Assembly: GCF_004346165.1 (NCBI RefSeq) | Contig: NZ_SLZZ01000007.1 | Location: 62,001 to 126,000 of the forward strand | Length of the DNA: 64,000 bases | DNA from: Muricomes intestini | Lineage (GTDB): Bacteria; Bacillota; Clostridia; Lachnospirales; Lachnospiraceae | Direction of reading: 5' to 3' | Part shown: one piece after another, positions 27,000-36,156 of the stretch | Position numbering within the stretch: the stretch's first letter is position 1 | How the letters are laid out: each line of letters starts with the position of its first letter | Notes under the pieces: model-generated | What the model saw: only the letters and a program-made list of their open reading frames with translations | What the model was told of the DNA's origin: nothing | Database searches by the model: none | Position numbers and translations under genes: made by a program

Positions 27000-28190
27000 T
27001 TATTTTATAAGGGCTTCTGTTTCTCTTGCGATTGCAAGTTCTTCGTTTGTCGGAATTACAAAAACTCTTACCTTGGAGCCCGGTTTGGAAAGTTCAATTT
27101 CCTGTCCTCTTGTGTTATTGGCATCCTCGTCAAATTCTATTCCAAGATATCCCAGATAGCTGCACACTGCTGCCCGGACTAATTCATCATTTTCACCGAT
27201 TCCTGCTGTGAAAGCAATGACATCCACTCCGTTCATTGCCGCCACATAACTTCCTATATACTTTGCAACTCTGTATGAAAATACTTCCAGAGCAATCTTT
27301 GCACGCTTGTCCCCCGCCAAAGATGCATCAGTCAAATCTCTAAAGTCACTGGACAGTCCTGAAATTCCCTGTACACCAGACTTTTTGTTCAGCATATTCA
27401 TCAAACCTTCAATATCCAGATTCTCTTTCTTTGCGATGAATTCCAGGATAGCCGGATCAATATCACCGGAACGTGTTCCCATTACAAGGCCTTCAAGTGG
27501 TGTCAGTCCCATGGATGTGTCTATAGATTTACCGTTTTTCACTGCACATACACTTGCACCGTTGCCCAAGTGGCATACGATTGTCTTTGTTGCATCATAT
27601 GGCCGGCCAGTGAGCTCTGCGGCTCTCTTTGATACAAAGCTGTGGCTTGTCCCATGAAAACCGTAACGTCTTACTTTATATTTTTCATAATATTCATATG
27701 GCAGTCCGTACATATATGCTTTTTCAGGCATTGTCTGATGAAATGCAGTGTCAAATACTGCTGCCATAGGGGTTCCCGGCATCAGCTTCTCACATGCATT
27801 TACACCAATTAAATTTGCAGGATTATGCAGAGGTGCCAGTTCGTTACATTCCTCAACGGCTTTCTTTACCTCTTCTGTGATAATTACAGAGGACGCAAAC
27901 TTTTCGCCGCCGTGTACCAGGCGGTGTCCAACTGCCCCAATCTCGTCCAGACTCTTTATTACTCCTGTCTCGTTGTCTGTCAGAGCTTCAATAACATACT
28001 GAATTGCCTCTGTATGTGAAGGCATATCCTTCTCTGTTTTTGTCTTTTCACTGCCGGCGGCCTGATAGGTGAGGCGCCCGTCGATTCCGATTCTCTCACA
28101 AATGCCTTTTGCAAGCACCTTCTCAGATTCAGAATTAATCAGCTGAAATTTTAAAGAAGAACTTCCACAATTAATCACTAATATATTCAC
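27000..28190 (-). CDS. ackA: Acetate kinase
   Basis: Acetate kinase converts acetyl phosphate and ADP to acetate and ATP, the substrate-level ATP step of acetate fermentation. The N-terminus [17 protein letters not shown] (about 2-18), the central [12 protein letters not shown]-type segment ([17 protein letters not shown]) and [22 protein letters not shown] (in part) are family signatures. The start is taken as GTG at 28190 because GGAGG lies 8 bases upstream; the TTG opening the frame at 28205 would overlap that site. About 396 aa, normal length. It lies 22 bp after pta. Confidence 0.96.
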   Translation of the reverse strand: MNILVINCGSSSLKFQLINSESEKVLAKGICERIGIDGRLTYQAAGSEKTKTEKDMPSHTEAIQYVIEALTDNETGVIKSLDEIGAVGHRLVHGGEKFASSVIITEEVKKAVEECNELAPLHNPANLIGVNACEKLMPGTPMAAVFDTAFHQTMPEKAYMYGLPYEYYEKYKVRRYGFHGTSHSFVSKRAAELTGRPYDATKTIVCHLGNGASVCAVKNGKSIDTSMGLTPLEGLVMGTRSGDIDPAILEFIAKKENLDIEGLMNMLNKKSGVQGISGLSSDFRDLTDASLAGDKRAKIALEVFSYRVAKYIGSYVAAMNGVDVIAFTAGIGENDELVRAAVCSYLGYLGIEFDEDANNTRGQEIELSKPGSKVRVFVIPTNEELAIARETEALIK

Positions 28191-28212
28191 TTTATTATCC
28201 TCCAATCTCTCA

Positions 28213-29214
28213 TTACTTTGAATATGCCTGAGCCTGTACTGCCGTAATTGCTATAACTCCTTCGATATCTGCGGCAATGCACCCTCTTGATAAGTCATTG
28301 ACCGGGGCCGCAATCCCCTGGGTAAGAGGGCCGTAAGCTTCTGCCTTGCCAAGTCTTTGTACAAGCTTGTATCCGATATTTCCTGCATCCAAATCTGGGA
28401 AAATCAATACATTGGCACGCCCTGCTGCCGGACTTCCCGGTGCCTTCGATGCTGCAACCTCCGGTACAATAGCTGCGTCCAGCTGCAGTTCTCCATCCAG
28501 TATTAAATCCGGTGCCATTTCTTTTGCAAGTCTCGTAGCCTCCACTACCTTGTCAACATCCGGGTGTTTTGCGCTTCCCTTTGTAGAATGTGACAGCATG
28601 GCAACAATTGGCTCTTTCCTCGTCAGAACCTGGAAAGATTCCGCTGAAGACAATGCAATATTTGCCAATTTTTCCGGATCTGGATTCTGTTCCAGACCTG
28701 CATCTCCGAAAATGAAGGTTCCCTCTGCACCCATATCACAATCCGGTACAACCATAAGGAAGAACGCAGAAACCAATTTTGTTCCAGGTTTTGTCTTCAG
28801 AATCTGAAGACACGGGCGAAGTGTGTCCGCTGTAGAGTGGCATGCACCTGATACCATACCATCTGCATCGCCCATCTTTACCATCATAACCCCGTAGTAC
28901 AGGTAATTGCTCAGAAGCAGTTCTTTTGCCTGTTCTTCTGTCATTCCTTTCTTCTGTCTAAGCTCTGCCAGCTTTGCAATATATCCTTCTGTCTTTTCGC
29001 TCGTCGCAGGATCCACCATTGCAGCACCCGAAATGTCAAAGCCCTTTCCGTTTCTCTCAATTTCCTCTTTGCTTCCCACAAGAATAAGATTCGCAACTCC
29101 CTGCTTAAGCACTGCCTCTGCTGCCTGGTAAGTTCTTACGTCCTCCGTCTCCGGGAGCACGATTGTCTTCTTATCGGACATCGCCCTCTCTTTGATTTTG
29201 TCGATAAATCCCAT
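28213..29214 (-). CDS. pta: Phosphate acetyltransferase
   Basis: Pta makes acetyl phosphate from acetyl-CoA, feeding acetate kinase in the same operon. The 333-aa short form has the motifs [28 protein letters not shown], and the C-terminal [17 protein letters not shown]-like run ([20 protein letters not shown]). The ATG is preceded by AAAGGTGGC. The pta-ackA order with a strong promoter upstream is the standard Clostridia arrangement. Confidence 0.97.
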   Translation of the reverse strand: MGFIDKIKERAMSDKKTIVLPETEDVRTYQAAEAVLKQGVANLILVGSKEEIERNGKGFDISGAAMVDPATSEKTEGYIAKLAELRQKKGMTEEQAKELLLSNYLYYGVMMVKMGDADGMVSGACHSTADTLRPCLQILKTKPGTKLVSAFFLMVVPDCDMGAEGTFIFGDAGLEQNPDPEKLANIALSSAESFQVLTRKEPIVAMLSHSTKGSAKHPDVDKVVEATRLAKEMAPDLILDGELQLDAAIVPEVAASKAPGSPAAGRANVLIFPDLDAGNIGYKLVQRLGKAEAYGPLTQGIAAPVNDLSRGCIAADIEGVIAITAVQAQAYSK

Positions 29215-29252
29215 GATTTAAAGCCACCTTTCAATTTTTTCTCACTTTCCCC

Positions 29253-29281
29253 ATTATACCCCAAAGAATTATTGTATACAA
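29253..29281 (-). promoter_or_regulatory. Promoter of pta-ackA
   Basis: Minus-strand -35 TTGTAT (29276-29281) and -10 TATAAT (29253-29258) with a 17-bp spacer. Confidence 0.75.
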
Positions 29282-29307
29282 GCCTATATAATGTGCATTT
29301 TTAAGTA

Positions 29308-29500
29308 CAATATTCTGCCCTCAGTTCAGCCAAGCAGATTTTTGCAAAGATATGTAGAAGAAAGCTTGCTTTCATATACAATATCCTCACGGAAATTTAT
29401 TCCCGCGAGCAACGAGCCAAGCGCAAATGCTTGCATTTCCATTTGGCGACTGCCGCGAGGGTCAAAGAACCTGACTGTGCTAGGATCTGAGGTGAAATAT
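29308..29500. repeat. Degenerate palindromic element between mgtE and pta, related to the MITE
   Basis: The region carries CAGTTCAGCCA (29322-29332) and AGAAAGCTTGCTTTC (29359-29373). Both occur in the MITE at 12972-13173 with the same 37-base offset between them. Beyond that the two diverge. The outer ends ACAATATT (29308) and AATATTGT (near 29498) are inverted. The mgtE stop codon (29480-29482) lies inside, so the last MgtE residues may come from the element. Confidence 0.6.
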
Positions 29501-30820
29501 TGTTGTCACTATATTAAAATAAACCAGGATTGTACAAGTATCAAGAATTGTGGAGATCAGGGGCGCTGCCATGATTGCCGGATCCAGCCCCAGTTTTTTC
29601 GCAACAAGAGGCAGTGTACAGCCCACAGATTTTGCTATAACCACCACTGCCATCATAGTAATTCCAATTGCCGCGGACAGCATAATATCCTGATCATACA
29701 TAATATAAATCCGGATTCCGTTTACAACTGCCAGCAGAAAGCTTACAGCCAGTGCAACACGGACTTCCTTGAAAATAACCCGGAAAATATCTTTAAATTG
29801 AATTTCTCCTACAGCCAGCCCCCGGATAATCAGCGTTGAACTCTGAGATCCACAGTTTCCGCCTGTACCCATCAGCATAGGAATAAATGTAATCAGAACT
29901 GGCATGGCTGCCATTGCCTTCTCATAGTGTCCCAGAAGCTCTCCTGTCACTGTTGCTGAAAGCATCAGAAGCATCAGCCACAGGCTCCTGTGCTTAGCAT
30001 GCTGAAGCACTGATGTGCCAAAATAGGAATCTTCATTGGGACTGACACCGGCCATGATGCTGATATCTTCTGTCGCCTCATCCTGCAAAACCAGCATGGC
30101 ATCATCATAAGTTACAATACCAACCAGACAGTTTTCATGATCAATGATTGGAATTGCAACAAGGCCATACTTTTTAATCGTCTTTGCCACATCCTCCTGG
30201 TCATCCAGCGTGGTAGCCAAAAGCACGTTCTCATCCATGATTTCTTCAATCAGCCAGGACTCACCTGCTGTCAGGAGGTCCTTTACATCCACCGCACCGA
30301 TCAGTTTCCTCTTTTCTGTGACGTAACAGGTGTAAATGGTTTCCTTATTAATACCGACCTGACGGATCTTGAGGATTGCATCTGCCACTGTCATTTCCCT
30401 GCGCAGGCTGACATAGTCCACATTCATAATGCTTCCTGCACTGTCCTCTGGATACTGGAGCAATACATTGATTTTCTTCCTTGTGTCCTCGTCCGTTGCC
30501 ATCAGCAGACGGTCTACTACGTTAGCCGGCATCTCCTCCAGAACATCTACCGTATCGTCCACGTACATTTCACCCATAACCTCTTCCAGTTCAGAATCTG
30601 TCAGAGCGTTGATTAAATCCTCACGCATATCACTGTTCATATCCGTGAAAACTTCGGCAGCCTCCTCCTTGGCAAGAAGCCGGAAAATCAGAATTGCCTG
30701 TCTGGTCCCGAAGTCCTCAAGCATTTCCACAATATCGACAGGGTGCATGGATTCCAGTTTTTCCTTCAGGTCTTTAAATTTGCGTCGTTCCAGAAGTTCG
30801 AGTATCGTTTCTTTCTTCAT
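29480..30820 (-). CDS. mgtE: Magnesium transporter MgtE
   Basis: MgtE is a Mg2+-gated magnesium channel of the cell membrane. The 446-aa protein has the cytosolic MgtE N-domain (about 1-130), two CBS domains (about 135-260, with DAILKIRQVGINKETIYTCY in part and VGIVTYDDAMLVL), and five C-terminal membrane segments starting near residue 285, including GTGGNCGSQSSTLIIRGLA, the conserved pore region. The extreme C-terminus (FHLRS) falls in a repeat element. A GAAGGAGGCATGGG ribosome-binding site precedes the ATG. Confidence 0.95.
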   Translation of the reverse strand: MKKETILELLERRKFKDLKEKLESMHPVDIVEMLEDFGTRQAILIFRLLAKEEAAEVFTDMNSDMREDLINALTDSELEEVMGEMYVDDTVDVLEEMPANVVDRLLMATDEDTRKKINVLLQYPEDSAGSIMNVDYVSLRREMTVADAILKIRQVGINKETIYTCYVTEKRKLIGAVDVKDLLTAGESWLIEEIMDENVLLATTLDDQEDVAKTIKKYGLVAIPIIDHENCLVGIVTYDDAMLVLQDEATEDISIMAGVSPNEDSYFGTSVLQHAKHRSLWLMLLMLSATVTGELLGHYEKAMAAMPVLITFIPMLMGTGGNCGSQSSTLIIRGLAVGEIQFKDIFRVIFKEVRVALAVSFLLAVVNGIRIYIMYDQDIMLSAAIGITMMAVVVIAKSVGCTLPLVAKKLGLDPAIMAAPLISTILDTCTILVYFNIVTTIFHLRS

Positions 30821-30838
30821 CCCATGCCTCCTTCTTTG

Positions 30839-30867
30839 TTGTAGTTCTCATTCTTTTATAGTATAAT
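30839..30867 (+). promoter_or_regulatory. Promoter of tmcAL
   Basis: Plus-strand -35 TTGTAG (30839-30844) and -10 TATAAT (30862-30867), spacer 17 bp. The -10 box overlaps the -10 box of the divergent mgtE promoter. Confidence 0.75.
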
Positions 30868-30888
30868 GGTTAACAAATTGTTATACAA
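30860..30888 (-). promoter_or_regulatory. Promoter of mgtE, overlapping the tmcAL promoter
   Basis: Minus-strand -35 TTGTAT (30883-30888) and -10 TATACT (30860-30865), spacer 17 bp. The two -10 boxes share four base pairs on opposite strands, so both promoters are unlikely to be occupied at once. Confidence 0.7.
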
Positions 30889-30898
30889 GGAGATTCTT

Positions 30899-32182
30899 AT
30901 GAAAATTGTTGGTTTAATCACCGAATATAATCCATTCCATAACGGCCATCAGTATCATATTGAAAAAGCAAAGGAGGTCACAGGTGCTGACACGGCCATC
31001 GTGATTATGAGCGGTGATTATGTACAAAGAGGTACTCCTGCCATCATGCCCAAATACATACGTGCCGAGATGGCTTTGAAATGTGGAGCAGGGGCAGTAT
31101 TTGAACTTCCTGTCTGCTATGCCACCGGGAGTGCAGAATTTTTTGCTATGGGTGCTGTTTCTTTCCTGGATGGCCTAGGGATTGTAGATTCTATTTGTTT
31201 CGGAAGTGAGTCGGGTGACCTTGAGAGACTTCAGAATCTAGCTGATATCCTGTACGAGGAGCCGACAGAATACCGAAATCTTCTACAGGAAAATCTCAAA
31301 AAAGGCATGTCTTTCCCCTCAGCCAGACAGGAGGCACTCAGTGTCTATACAAAAAGCCCGGAATGTGCTGCCCTGCTTGACGATCCAAATAACATTTTAA
31401 GTATAGAATATCTGAAAGCATTAAAAAGGCTGAGCAGTAACATTAAGCCTTATACCATCAAGCGTCAGGGGTCTAACTACCATAATGCAGAGCTGGCACC
31501 CAATTACAGTTCCGCTACCGCCATCCGTTCCCTGCTCGCATATTCCAGCTCTGCAATCGGCACTCACCCCGGCGCTACATTTGAGAACACACATTTTTCC
31601 AATATCTTGAGTCAGCTGGAGGATCAGGTACCAGCCTGCTGCCTGGAGCTGTTAAAAGATTACCACCGGGTCAAATATCCGGTTTATCAAAACGATTTTT
31701 CTCTCCTTATGAAATATAAACTGCTGAACAAATCTGCCGAAGACCTGGTCAACTATATGGATGTCTCTGTAGATCTGGCGAACCGTATTAGTAATCAGCT
31801 TAATAATTTCTTCAATTACAAGCAATTTTGTGAACTGCTCAAAACAAAAGAAACCACCTATACACGTATTAACCGCGCACTTTTGCACATCATGCTGGGG
31901 ATTAAAAAGAGCACTGTAGAAGAATATGTCAAGGGTGGATGCCACTACTACGCCCGCCTCCTCGGATTTCGCAGAGACCGTGAAAAAATACTGAGCAGTG
32001 TTGTAAAAAATGGACGGCTCCCGCTGCTGACCAGTCTCTATGATACGGACGCAATTCCTGAGATTGGTCAAAAGATGCTCTACCATGATATCCTCGCCTC
32101 CAACCTGTATAAATCCGTAATTACAGATAAGTTTAAGACGGTATTTGAAAACGAATACAAACAGACCATTATAAAGGTGTAA
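30899..32182 (+). CDS. tmcAL: tRNA(Met) cytidine acetate ligase
   Basis: TmcAL modifies the wobble cytidine of elongator tRNA-Met to N4-acetylcytidine using acetate and ATP, as shown for the Bacillus subtilis enzyme. The protein starts MKIVGLITEYNPFHNGHQYHI (in part), with the nucleotidyltransferase HxGH-like motif (FHNGH), and has the family's VIMSGDYVQRGTPAIMPKY. The ATG at 30899 follows AAGGAG; the frame opens 11 codons earlier inside the promoter. About 427 aa. Its supply of acetate fits the neighbouring pta-ackA. Confidence 0.92.
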   Translation: MKIVGLITEYNPFHNGHQYHIEKAKEVTGADTAIVIMSGDYVQRGTPAIMPKYIRAEMALKCGAGAVFELPVCYATGSAEFFAMGAVSFLDGLGIVDSICFGSESGDLERLQNLADILYEEPTEYRNLLQENLKKGMSFPSARQEALSVYTKSPECAALLDDPNNILSIEYLKALKRLSSNIKPYTIKRQGSNYHNAELAPNYSSATAIRSLLAYSSSAIGTHPGATFENTHFSNILSQLEDQVPACCLELLKDYHRVKYPVYQNDFSLLMKYKLLNKSAEDLVNYMDVSVDLANRISNQLNNFFNYKQFCELLKTKETTYTRINRALLHIMLGIKKSTVEEYVKGGCHYYARLLGFRRDREKILSSVVKNGRLPLLTSLYDTDAIPEIGQKMLYHDILASNLYKSVITDKFKTVFENEYKQTIIKV

Positions 32183-32207
32183 CTGTTCAGAACAGTTACA
32201 CCTTTTT
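32173..32207. terminator. Shared terminator of tmcAL and degV containing both stop codons
   Basis: A perfect 15-bp stem (AAAGGTGTAACTGTT at 32173-32187 and its complement at 32191-32205) with a 3-base loop is followed by T residues. The tmcAL stop (32180-32182) lies in the left arm and the degV stop (32196-32198) in the right arm, so both convergent genes end in codons for K-V-stop or similar inside one hairpin. Confidence 0.85.
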
Positions 32208-33053
32208 CATACAAGTGACCGCCATGGAGCCCGGTCCGATATGACAAGCCACGCTCAGGGACAGTGGTCCTTCTATTATCTCATACTGTGGGAATCTGTT
32301 GTGAATCTCTTGTCTCCACACGTTCACTTCTTCCCGGCTGCATGTATATGCCATTCCCAGAACCATCTGTTCTTCTTTCCCTGCAAAACGTTCCGCCAGA
32401 TCTGTCTCTATCGCCTTTAGCATAGTTCTCTTTGCAGCTTTCCATCCCCGCACTTTTGCAAATGCATCCAGCTTTTCACCTTGAATCTGCAGTACCGGTT
32501 TCAAATTCAACACGGTTCCCAGGGCTGCTGCCGCCGGAGTGATTCTGCCGCCTTTTTTTAAATATTTCAGTGTATCTACAGTAATGTAGATACTCGCCTC
32601 CATCTTTTCTCTCTCAAGGACTTCTCTGATTTCGGCTGCCGTCTTCCCCTCTTCTGCCAGTTTGATTGCATCCAGAACAGACTGCACCTGGGTAACTGAA
32701 ATTCTCTGATTATTTACCACCTGTACTCTGCCGCCGTAATCCTGGGAGAGTGTCACAGCTGTTTCGCAGCTGCTGCTTAACCCGCTGGACATGGGAATAT
32801 GAACAACCTCATCGTATTTTTCAAGCAGGCTGTCCCAAAGCTCAAGAACATCTCCCGGAGATGGCTGGGATGTTGAAATATCGGAATCTTCACCCAGTCT
32901 TTTATAAAATTCTTCCTGTGTCAGCGTAATGTCTTCCAGAAAAAGTTCTCCGTCGATAAAAAACGGCATGGGAATTACGAAAACCCCCAGTTCTTTCCCC
33001 TGTTTCTGTGTTATCCCGCTATTACTGTCTGTTACAATTGCAATTTTCTTCAT
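32196..33053 (-). CDS. DegV family fatty-acid-binding protein
   Basis: This 285-aa protein matches the DegV family: N-terminal IAIVTDSNSGITQ, central ISTSQPSPGDVLELWDSLL (in part), and HIPMSSGLSSS. DegV proteins bind long-chain fatty acids; some act as FakB subunits of fatty acid kinase. No fakA-like gene is in the window, so the specific role is open. It follows the DUF711 gene by 16 bp. Confidence 0.9.
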   Translation of the reverse strand: MKKIAIVTDSNSGITQKQGKELGVFVIPMPFFIDGELFLEDITLTQEEFYKRLGEDSDISTSQPSPGDVLELWDSLLEKYDEVVHIPMSSGLSSSCETAVTLSQDYGGRVQVVNNQRISVTQVQSVLDAIKLAEEGKTAAEIREVLEREKMEASIYITVDTLKYLKKGGRITPAAAALGTVLNLKPVLQIQGEKLDAFAKVRGWKAAKRTMLKAIETDLAERFAGKEEQMVLGMAYTCSREEVNVWRQEIHNRFPQYEIIEGPLSLSVACHIGPGSMAVTCMKKV

Positions 33054-33069
33054 AAGTTATTCCCCTGTT

Positions 33070-34434
33070 TTAGTTCTTGAAACTATGAATCGGTGCCGGT
33101 ATTCTCCCTTCCCGGCCAATAAATGCTTCACAGCTGAATTCATTCACCGGCATAATGGGCGCATACCCAAGAAGACCCCCAAATTCAGCACTGTCCCCCA
33201 AATCTTTTCCGATAACCGGAATCAAACGGACCGCAGTGGTCTTCTGATTTACCATCCCGATTGCCATCTCATCTGCAATAATACCAGAAATCGTAGCGGC
33301 CGATGTCTTTCCCGGAATTGCTATCATATCCAGTCCCACGGAGCACACACAAGTCATAGCTTCCAGCTTTTCCAGTGTCAGTGCTCCCAGATTCACTGCA
33401 TCTATCATACCCTGATCCTCACTGACAGGAATAAATGCGCCGCTTAGGCCCCCTACATAGGAAGATGCCATAACACCGCCTTTTTTCACCTGATCGTTCA
33501 ACATTGCAAGAGCCGCCGTTGTCCCAGGTGCCCCCACACGTTCCAGCCCGATTTCCTCCAAAATTTCAGCCACACTGTCCCCCACTGCAGGGGTCGGTGC
33601 CAGCGATAAATCAACAATTCCAAAGGGAATCCCCAGCCTTTTGGACGCTTCGCCCGCCACAAGCTGACCCACACGAGTCACTTTAAAAGCTGTCTTTTTA
33701 ATCGTCTCGCAGAGCTGCTCAAAGTCCTTTCCCCGTACTTTTTCTAAAGCTTTTTTTACCACTCCCGGACCGCTGACGCCTACATTAATTACTGCATCTG
33801 CCTCCGTCACTCCGAGAAAGGCACCTGCCATAAAGGGATTATCATCCGGCGCATTGCAAAAGATAACCAGCTTTGCACAGCCCAGTGAGTCCTCCTCCCT
33901 TGTTGCTTCTGCAGTAGCCTTTACAATCTCCCCGCAGAGCCGTACGGCATCCATATTTATTCCTGTCCTTGTGGAACCCACATTGACAGAACTGCAGACC
34001 CGTTCAGTCTGGGAAAGTGCCTGTGGAATAGATTGAATCAGATTCATGTCACCTTGAGTCATCCCTTTGGAAACCAGTGCAGAATAACCGCCGATAAAAT
34101 TGACGCCCACTTCTCTTGCCGCCTTATCCAGAGTTTTTGCAATGGTTATGTAATCTTCCGGGCTCTTGCAGGCAGCCCCGCCTATCATTGCAATGGGCGT
34201 GATGGAAATTCTTTTATTTACGATGGGAATTCCAAATTCCTTTTCAATATCATTGCCGGTAGAAACCAGTTTTTCAGCCACTGTCGTAATTTTTTCGTAT
34301 ATTTTGCGGTTCAATTCCTGCAAATCAGACTCAATACAGTCAAACAGGCTTATTCCCAGAGTGATTGTGCGGACATCCAGATTCTCATGCTCAATCATCT
34401 GGTTGGTTTCTGATACTTCATACATATTAATCAT
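33070..34434 (-). CDS. DUF711 (UPF0210) family protein
   Basis: This 454-aa protein belongs to the PFL-fold family UPF0210/DUF711, with [18 protein letters not shown] at the start and [18 protein letters not shown] and [20 protein letters not shown] (in part) later. The function is unknown. It is nearly always next to the small ACT-domain protein UPF0237, as here (50 bp downstream of it), suggesting they work together. A GAGAGGACAAGTACA site precedes the ATG. Confidence 0.88.
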   Translation of the reverse strand: MINMYEVSETNQMIEHENLDVRTITLGISLFDCIESDLQELNRKIYEKITTVAEKLVSTGNDIEKEFGIPIVNKRISITPIAMIGGAACKSPEDYITIAKTLDKAAREVGVNFIGGYSALVSKGMTQGDMNLIQSIPQALSQTERVCSSVNVGSTRTGINMDAVRLCGEIVKATAEATREEDSLGCAKLVIFCNAPDDNPFMAGAFLGVTEADAVINVGVSGPGVVKKALEKVRGKDFEQLCETIKKTAFKVTRVGQLVAGEASKRLGIPFGIVDLSLAPTPAVGDSVAEILEEIGLERVGAPGTTAALAMLNDQVKKGGVMASSYVGGLSGAFIPVSEDQGMIDAVNLGALTLEKLEAMTCVCSVGLDMIAIPGKTSAATISGIIADEMAIGMVNQKTTAVRLIPVIGKDLGDSAEFGGLLGYAPIMPVNEFSCEAFIGREGRIPAPIHSFKN

Positions 34435-34484
34435 TGTACTTGTCCTCTCTTCATTTGATGCAACTTCTTCTGAAGTCTTTATGT

Positions 34485-34757
34485 TTAGAGTCTGTGCATT
34501 TTTTCAAAAATATCTTCTCTCTGGCAGCGGATGTTTACGCCAATTTCAATGCCCAGCTTTTCCATCTCATCGCATACCACCTTAAAATCTTTATCCAACT
34601 CTGTCACATCTACAATCATCATCATGTTGAAATACCCTTGAATAATTGTCTGGGAAATATCCAAGATATTAATTTTATTATCGGCTAAATATGTACATAC
34701 CTTGGCAATAATTCCCACAGTATCTTTTCCCAGCACCGTCACTATACACTTTTTCAT
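34485..34757 (-). CDS. ACT domain protein (UPF0237)
   Basis: This 90-aa protein is a single ACT domain ([20 protein letters not shown] at 4-23, in part), of the UPF0237 family. ACT domains bind amino acids and regulate partners. The partner here is probably the DUF711 protein encoded directly downstream; the ligand is unknown. Confidence 0.9.
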   Translation of the reverse strand: MKKCIVTVLGKDTVGIIAKVCTYLADNKINILDISQTIIQGYFNMMMIVDVTELDKDFKVVCDEMEKLGIEIGVNIRCQREDIFEKMHRL

Positions 34758-34776
34758 GTCCTTTCCCTCCTGTTGT

Positions 34777-35574
34777 CTACACCGTAATGATTTCCGAAAT
34801 TATATCTCTTTTGGCTACGGTCATGTTCAGGTCCTCTCCCTTATAGTCATTGTCACTTAAGGTAACCTCCAGCTTTACCGTCTCATAGGCAAGTGCCGCA
34901 TAATTGTTTTCCTTGCTGAGATGTCCCAGAAGAATATGTTTCAAATTATTATGTAGTATATCACAAAGAAGCCTTCCCGACAATTCATTGGATAAATGTC
35001 CCTTATCCCCCATTACACGCTGTTTCAGATAATAGGGATAAGTTCCCACCTCCAGCATATGGATGTCATGGTTGGCTTCCAGAAGTACCGCATCCAGATT
35101 TTTTAGATTTGAAACCGTATATTCATCGTAAATCCCCAGGTCCGTGGCAACTGCAACAGACTTTTCTCCATAGTTCATTCTGTATCCGGAAGGTTCATTT
35201 GCATCATGGGAAATACGAAATGGATCTACCGCAATATCCCCAATTGTAAATCTTTCATCTATATGTATGGGATTCAGAAGATCATCCGGCAATTTCCCCA
35301 AAGGAGCATAATTCTTGATTCCCTCTATTGTTCCTGGTGTTGCATAGATCGGTACTTCATATTTTCTGCTGAAAACACCCAGTCCCTGTATGTGGTCCGA
35401 ATGCTCATGGGTGATTAAAATACCGTCCAGTTCTTCTCCCTTTATTTCCAGTTCCTTAAGCCCCGCTTCAATCCGCTTTTTGCTGATTCCTGTATCCACA
35501 AGTAAATGGGTGTTGTCATTCCCTACATAGATACAGTTTCCGCTGCTGCCGCTTGCAATGCTGCATAACCTCAT
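34777..35574 (-). CDS. MBL-fold metallohydrolase (YycJ/WalJ-like)
   Basis: This 265-aa protein has the metallo-beta-lactamase metal site THEHSDH (55-61), further histidines in SHDANEPSG and LEANHD, and the HLSKEN motif typical of the YycJ/WalJ group, which have been linked to DNA exonuclease or repair activity in Firmicutes. It starts with ATGA overlapping the coaE stop, so it is translationally coupled to coaE. Confidence 0.87.
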   Translation of the reverse strand: MRLCSIASGSSGNCIYVGNDNTHLLVDTGISKKRIEAGLKELEIKGEELDGILITHEHSDHIQGLGVFSRKYEVPIYATPGTIEGIKNYAPLGKLPDDLLNPIHIDERFTIGDIAVDPFRISHDANEPSGYRMNYGEKSVAVATDLGIYDEYTVSNLKNLDAVLLEANHDIHMLEVGTYPYYLKQRVMGDKGHLSNELSGRLLCDILHNNLKHILLGHLSKENNYAALAYETVKLEVTLSDNDYKGEDLNMTVAKRDIISEIITV

Positions 35575-36152
35575 AATTGTTCTCCTATTTGCTCTTTTGT
35601 CTCCTCAAACGTCCCGCTGTTGTCTATGACAACCCGGCATACTTCACGAAATACAGATTCCGGGGACTGAGAGAGTATCATACGGCTGATTGCCTCATCG
35701 GAGTACCCTCTCGATTTTTTCAGTCTCTCTCTTCTGACAGCTTCTTCCGTGTAAATATACCATAATTCATCACAGATGTTTTCATACCCGGCTTCCGGCA
35801 GAAGAGCCGCCTCAATAACATACAGCGGCACTCCCATTTTTTTCTTCTCTATAATATCCTGTTTCACCCATTTTTTCACTTCCGGGTGAACGATTTTGTT
35901 AAGTATCTTTCTTTTTTTCTCATCCTGAAAAATGATTTCCGCCAGTTTCTTCCTGTCCAGTTCTCCGTCTTCTTTGATAATTCCGTTTCCAAACTGTTTT
36001 ATAATTTTCCGATAGCAATCCGTCCCCTGTCTTTGGAGCTCCTTTGCCACCTCATCCAGCTGGCTGACAGCTGCGCCGTATTCCTCTTTCATGTAACTTA
36101 AGACTTCACTTTTCCCAGAGCCTATTCCACCGGTTATTCCCAGCACCTTCAT
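35571..36152 (-). CDS. coaE: Dephospho-CoA kinase
   Basis: CoaE phosphorylates dephospho-CoA in the last step of coenzyme A synthesis. The P-loop GITGGIGSGKS is at about residues 5-15; the LDEVAKEL, HPEVKKWV and ALLPEAGYE segments fit the family. The ATG at 36152 is 4 bp after the polA stop; an ATG at 36170 in the same frame lies within polA. About 193 aa. Overlaps the MBL gene by 4 bp. Confidence 0.93.
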   Translation of the reverse strand: MKVLGITGGIGSGKSEVLSYMKEEYGAAVSQLDEVAKELQRQGTDCYRKIIKQFGNGIIKEDGELDRKKLAEIIFQDEKKRKILNKIVHPEVKKWVKQDIIEKKKMGVPLYVIEAALLPEAGYENICDELWYIYTEEAVRRERLKKSRGYSDEAISRMILSQSPESVFREVCRVVIDNSGTFEETKEQIGEQL

Positions 36153-36156
36153 CCGA

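Noticed and set aside
29215-29479. Possible M-box or other magnesium riboswitch near mgtE
   Set aside because: This region is downstream of mgtE, not in its leader; the true mgtE leader is only about 30 nt and has no such structure.
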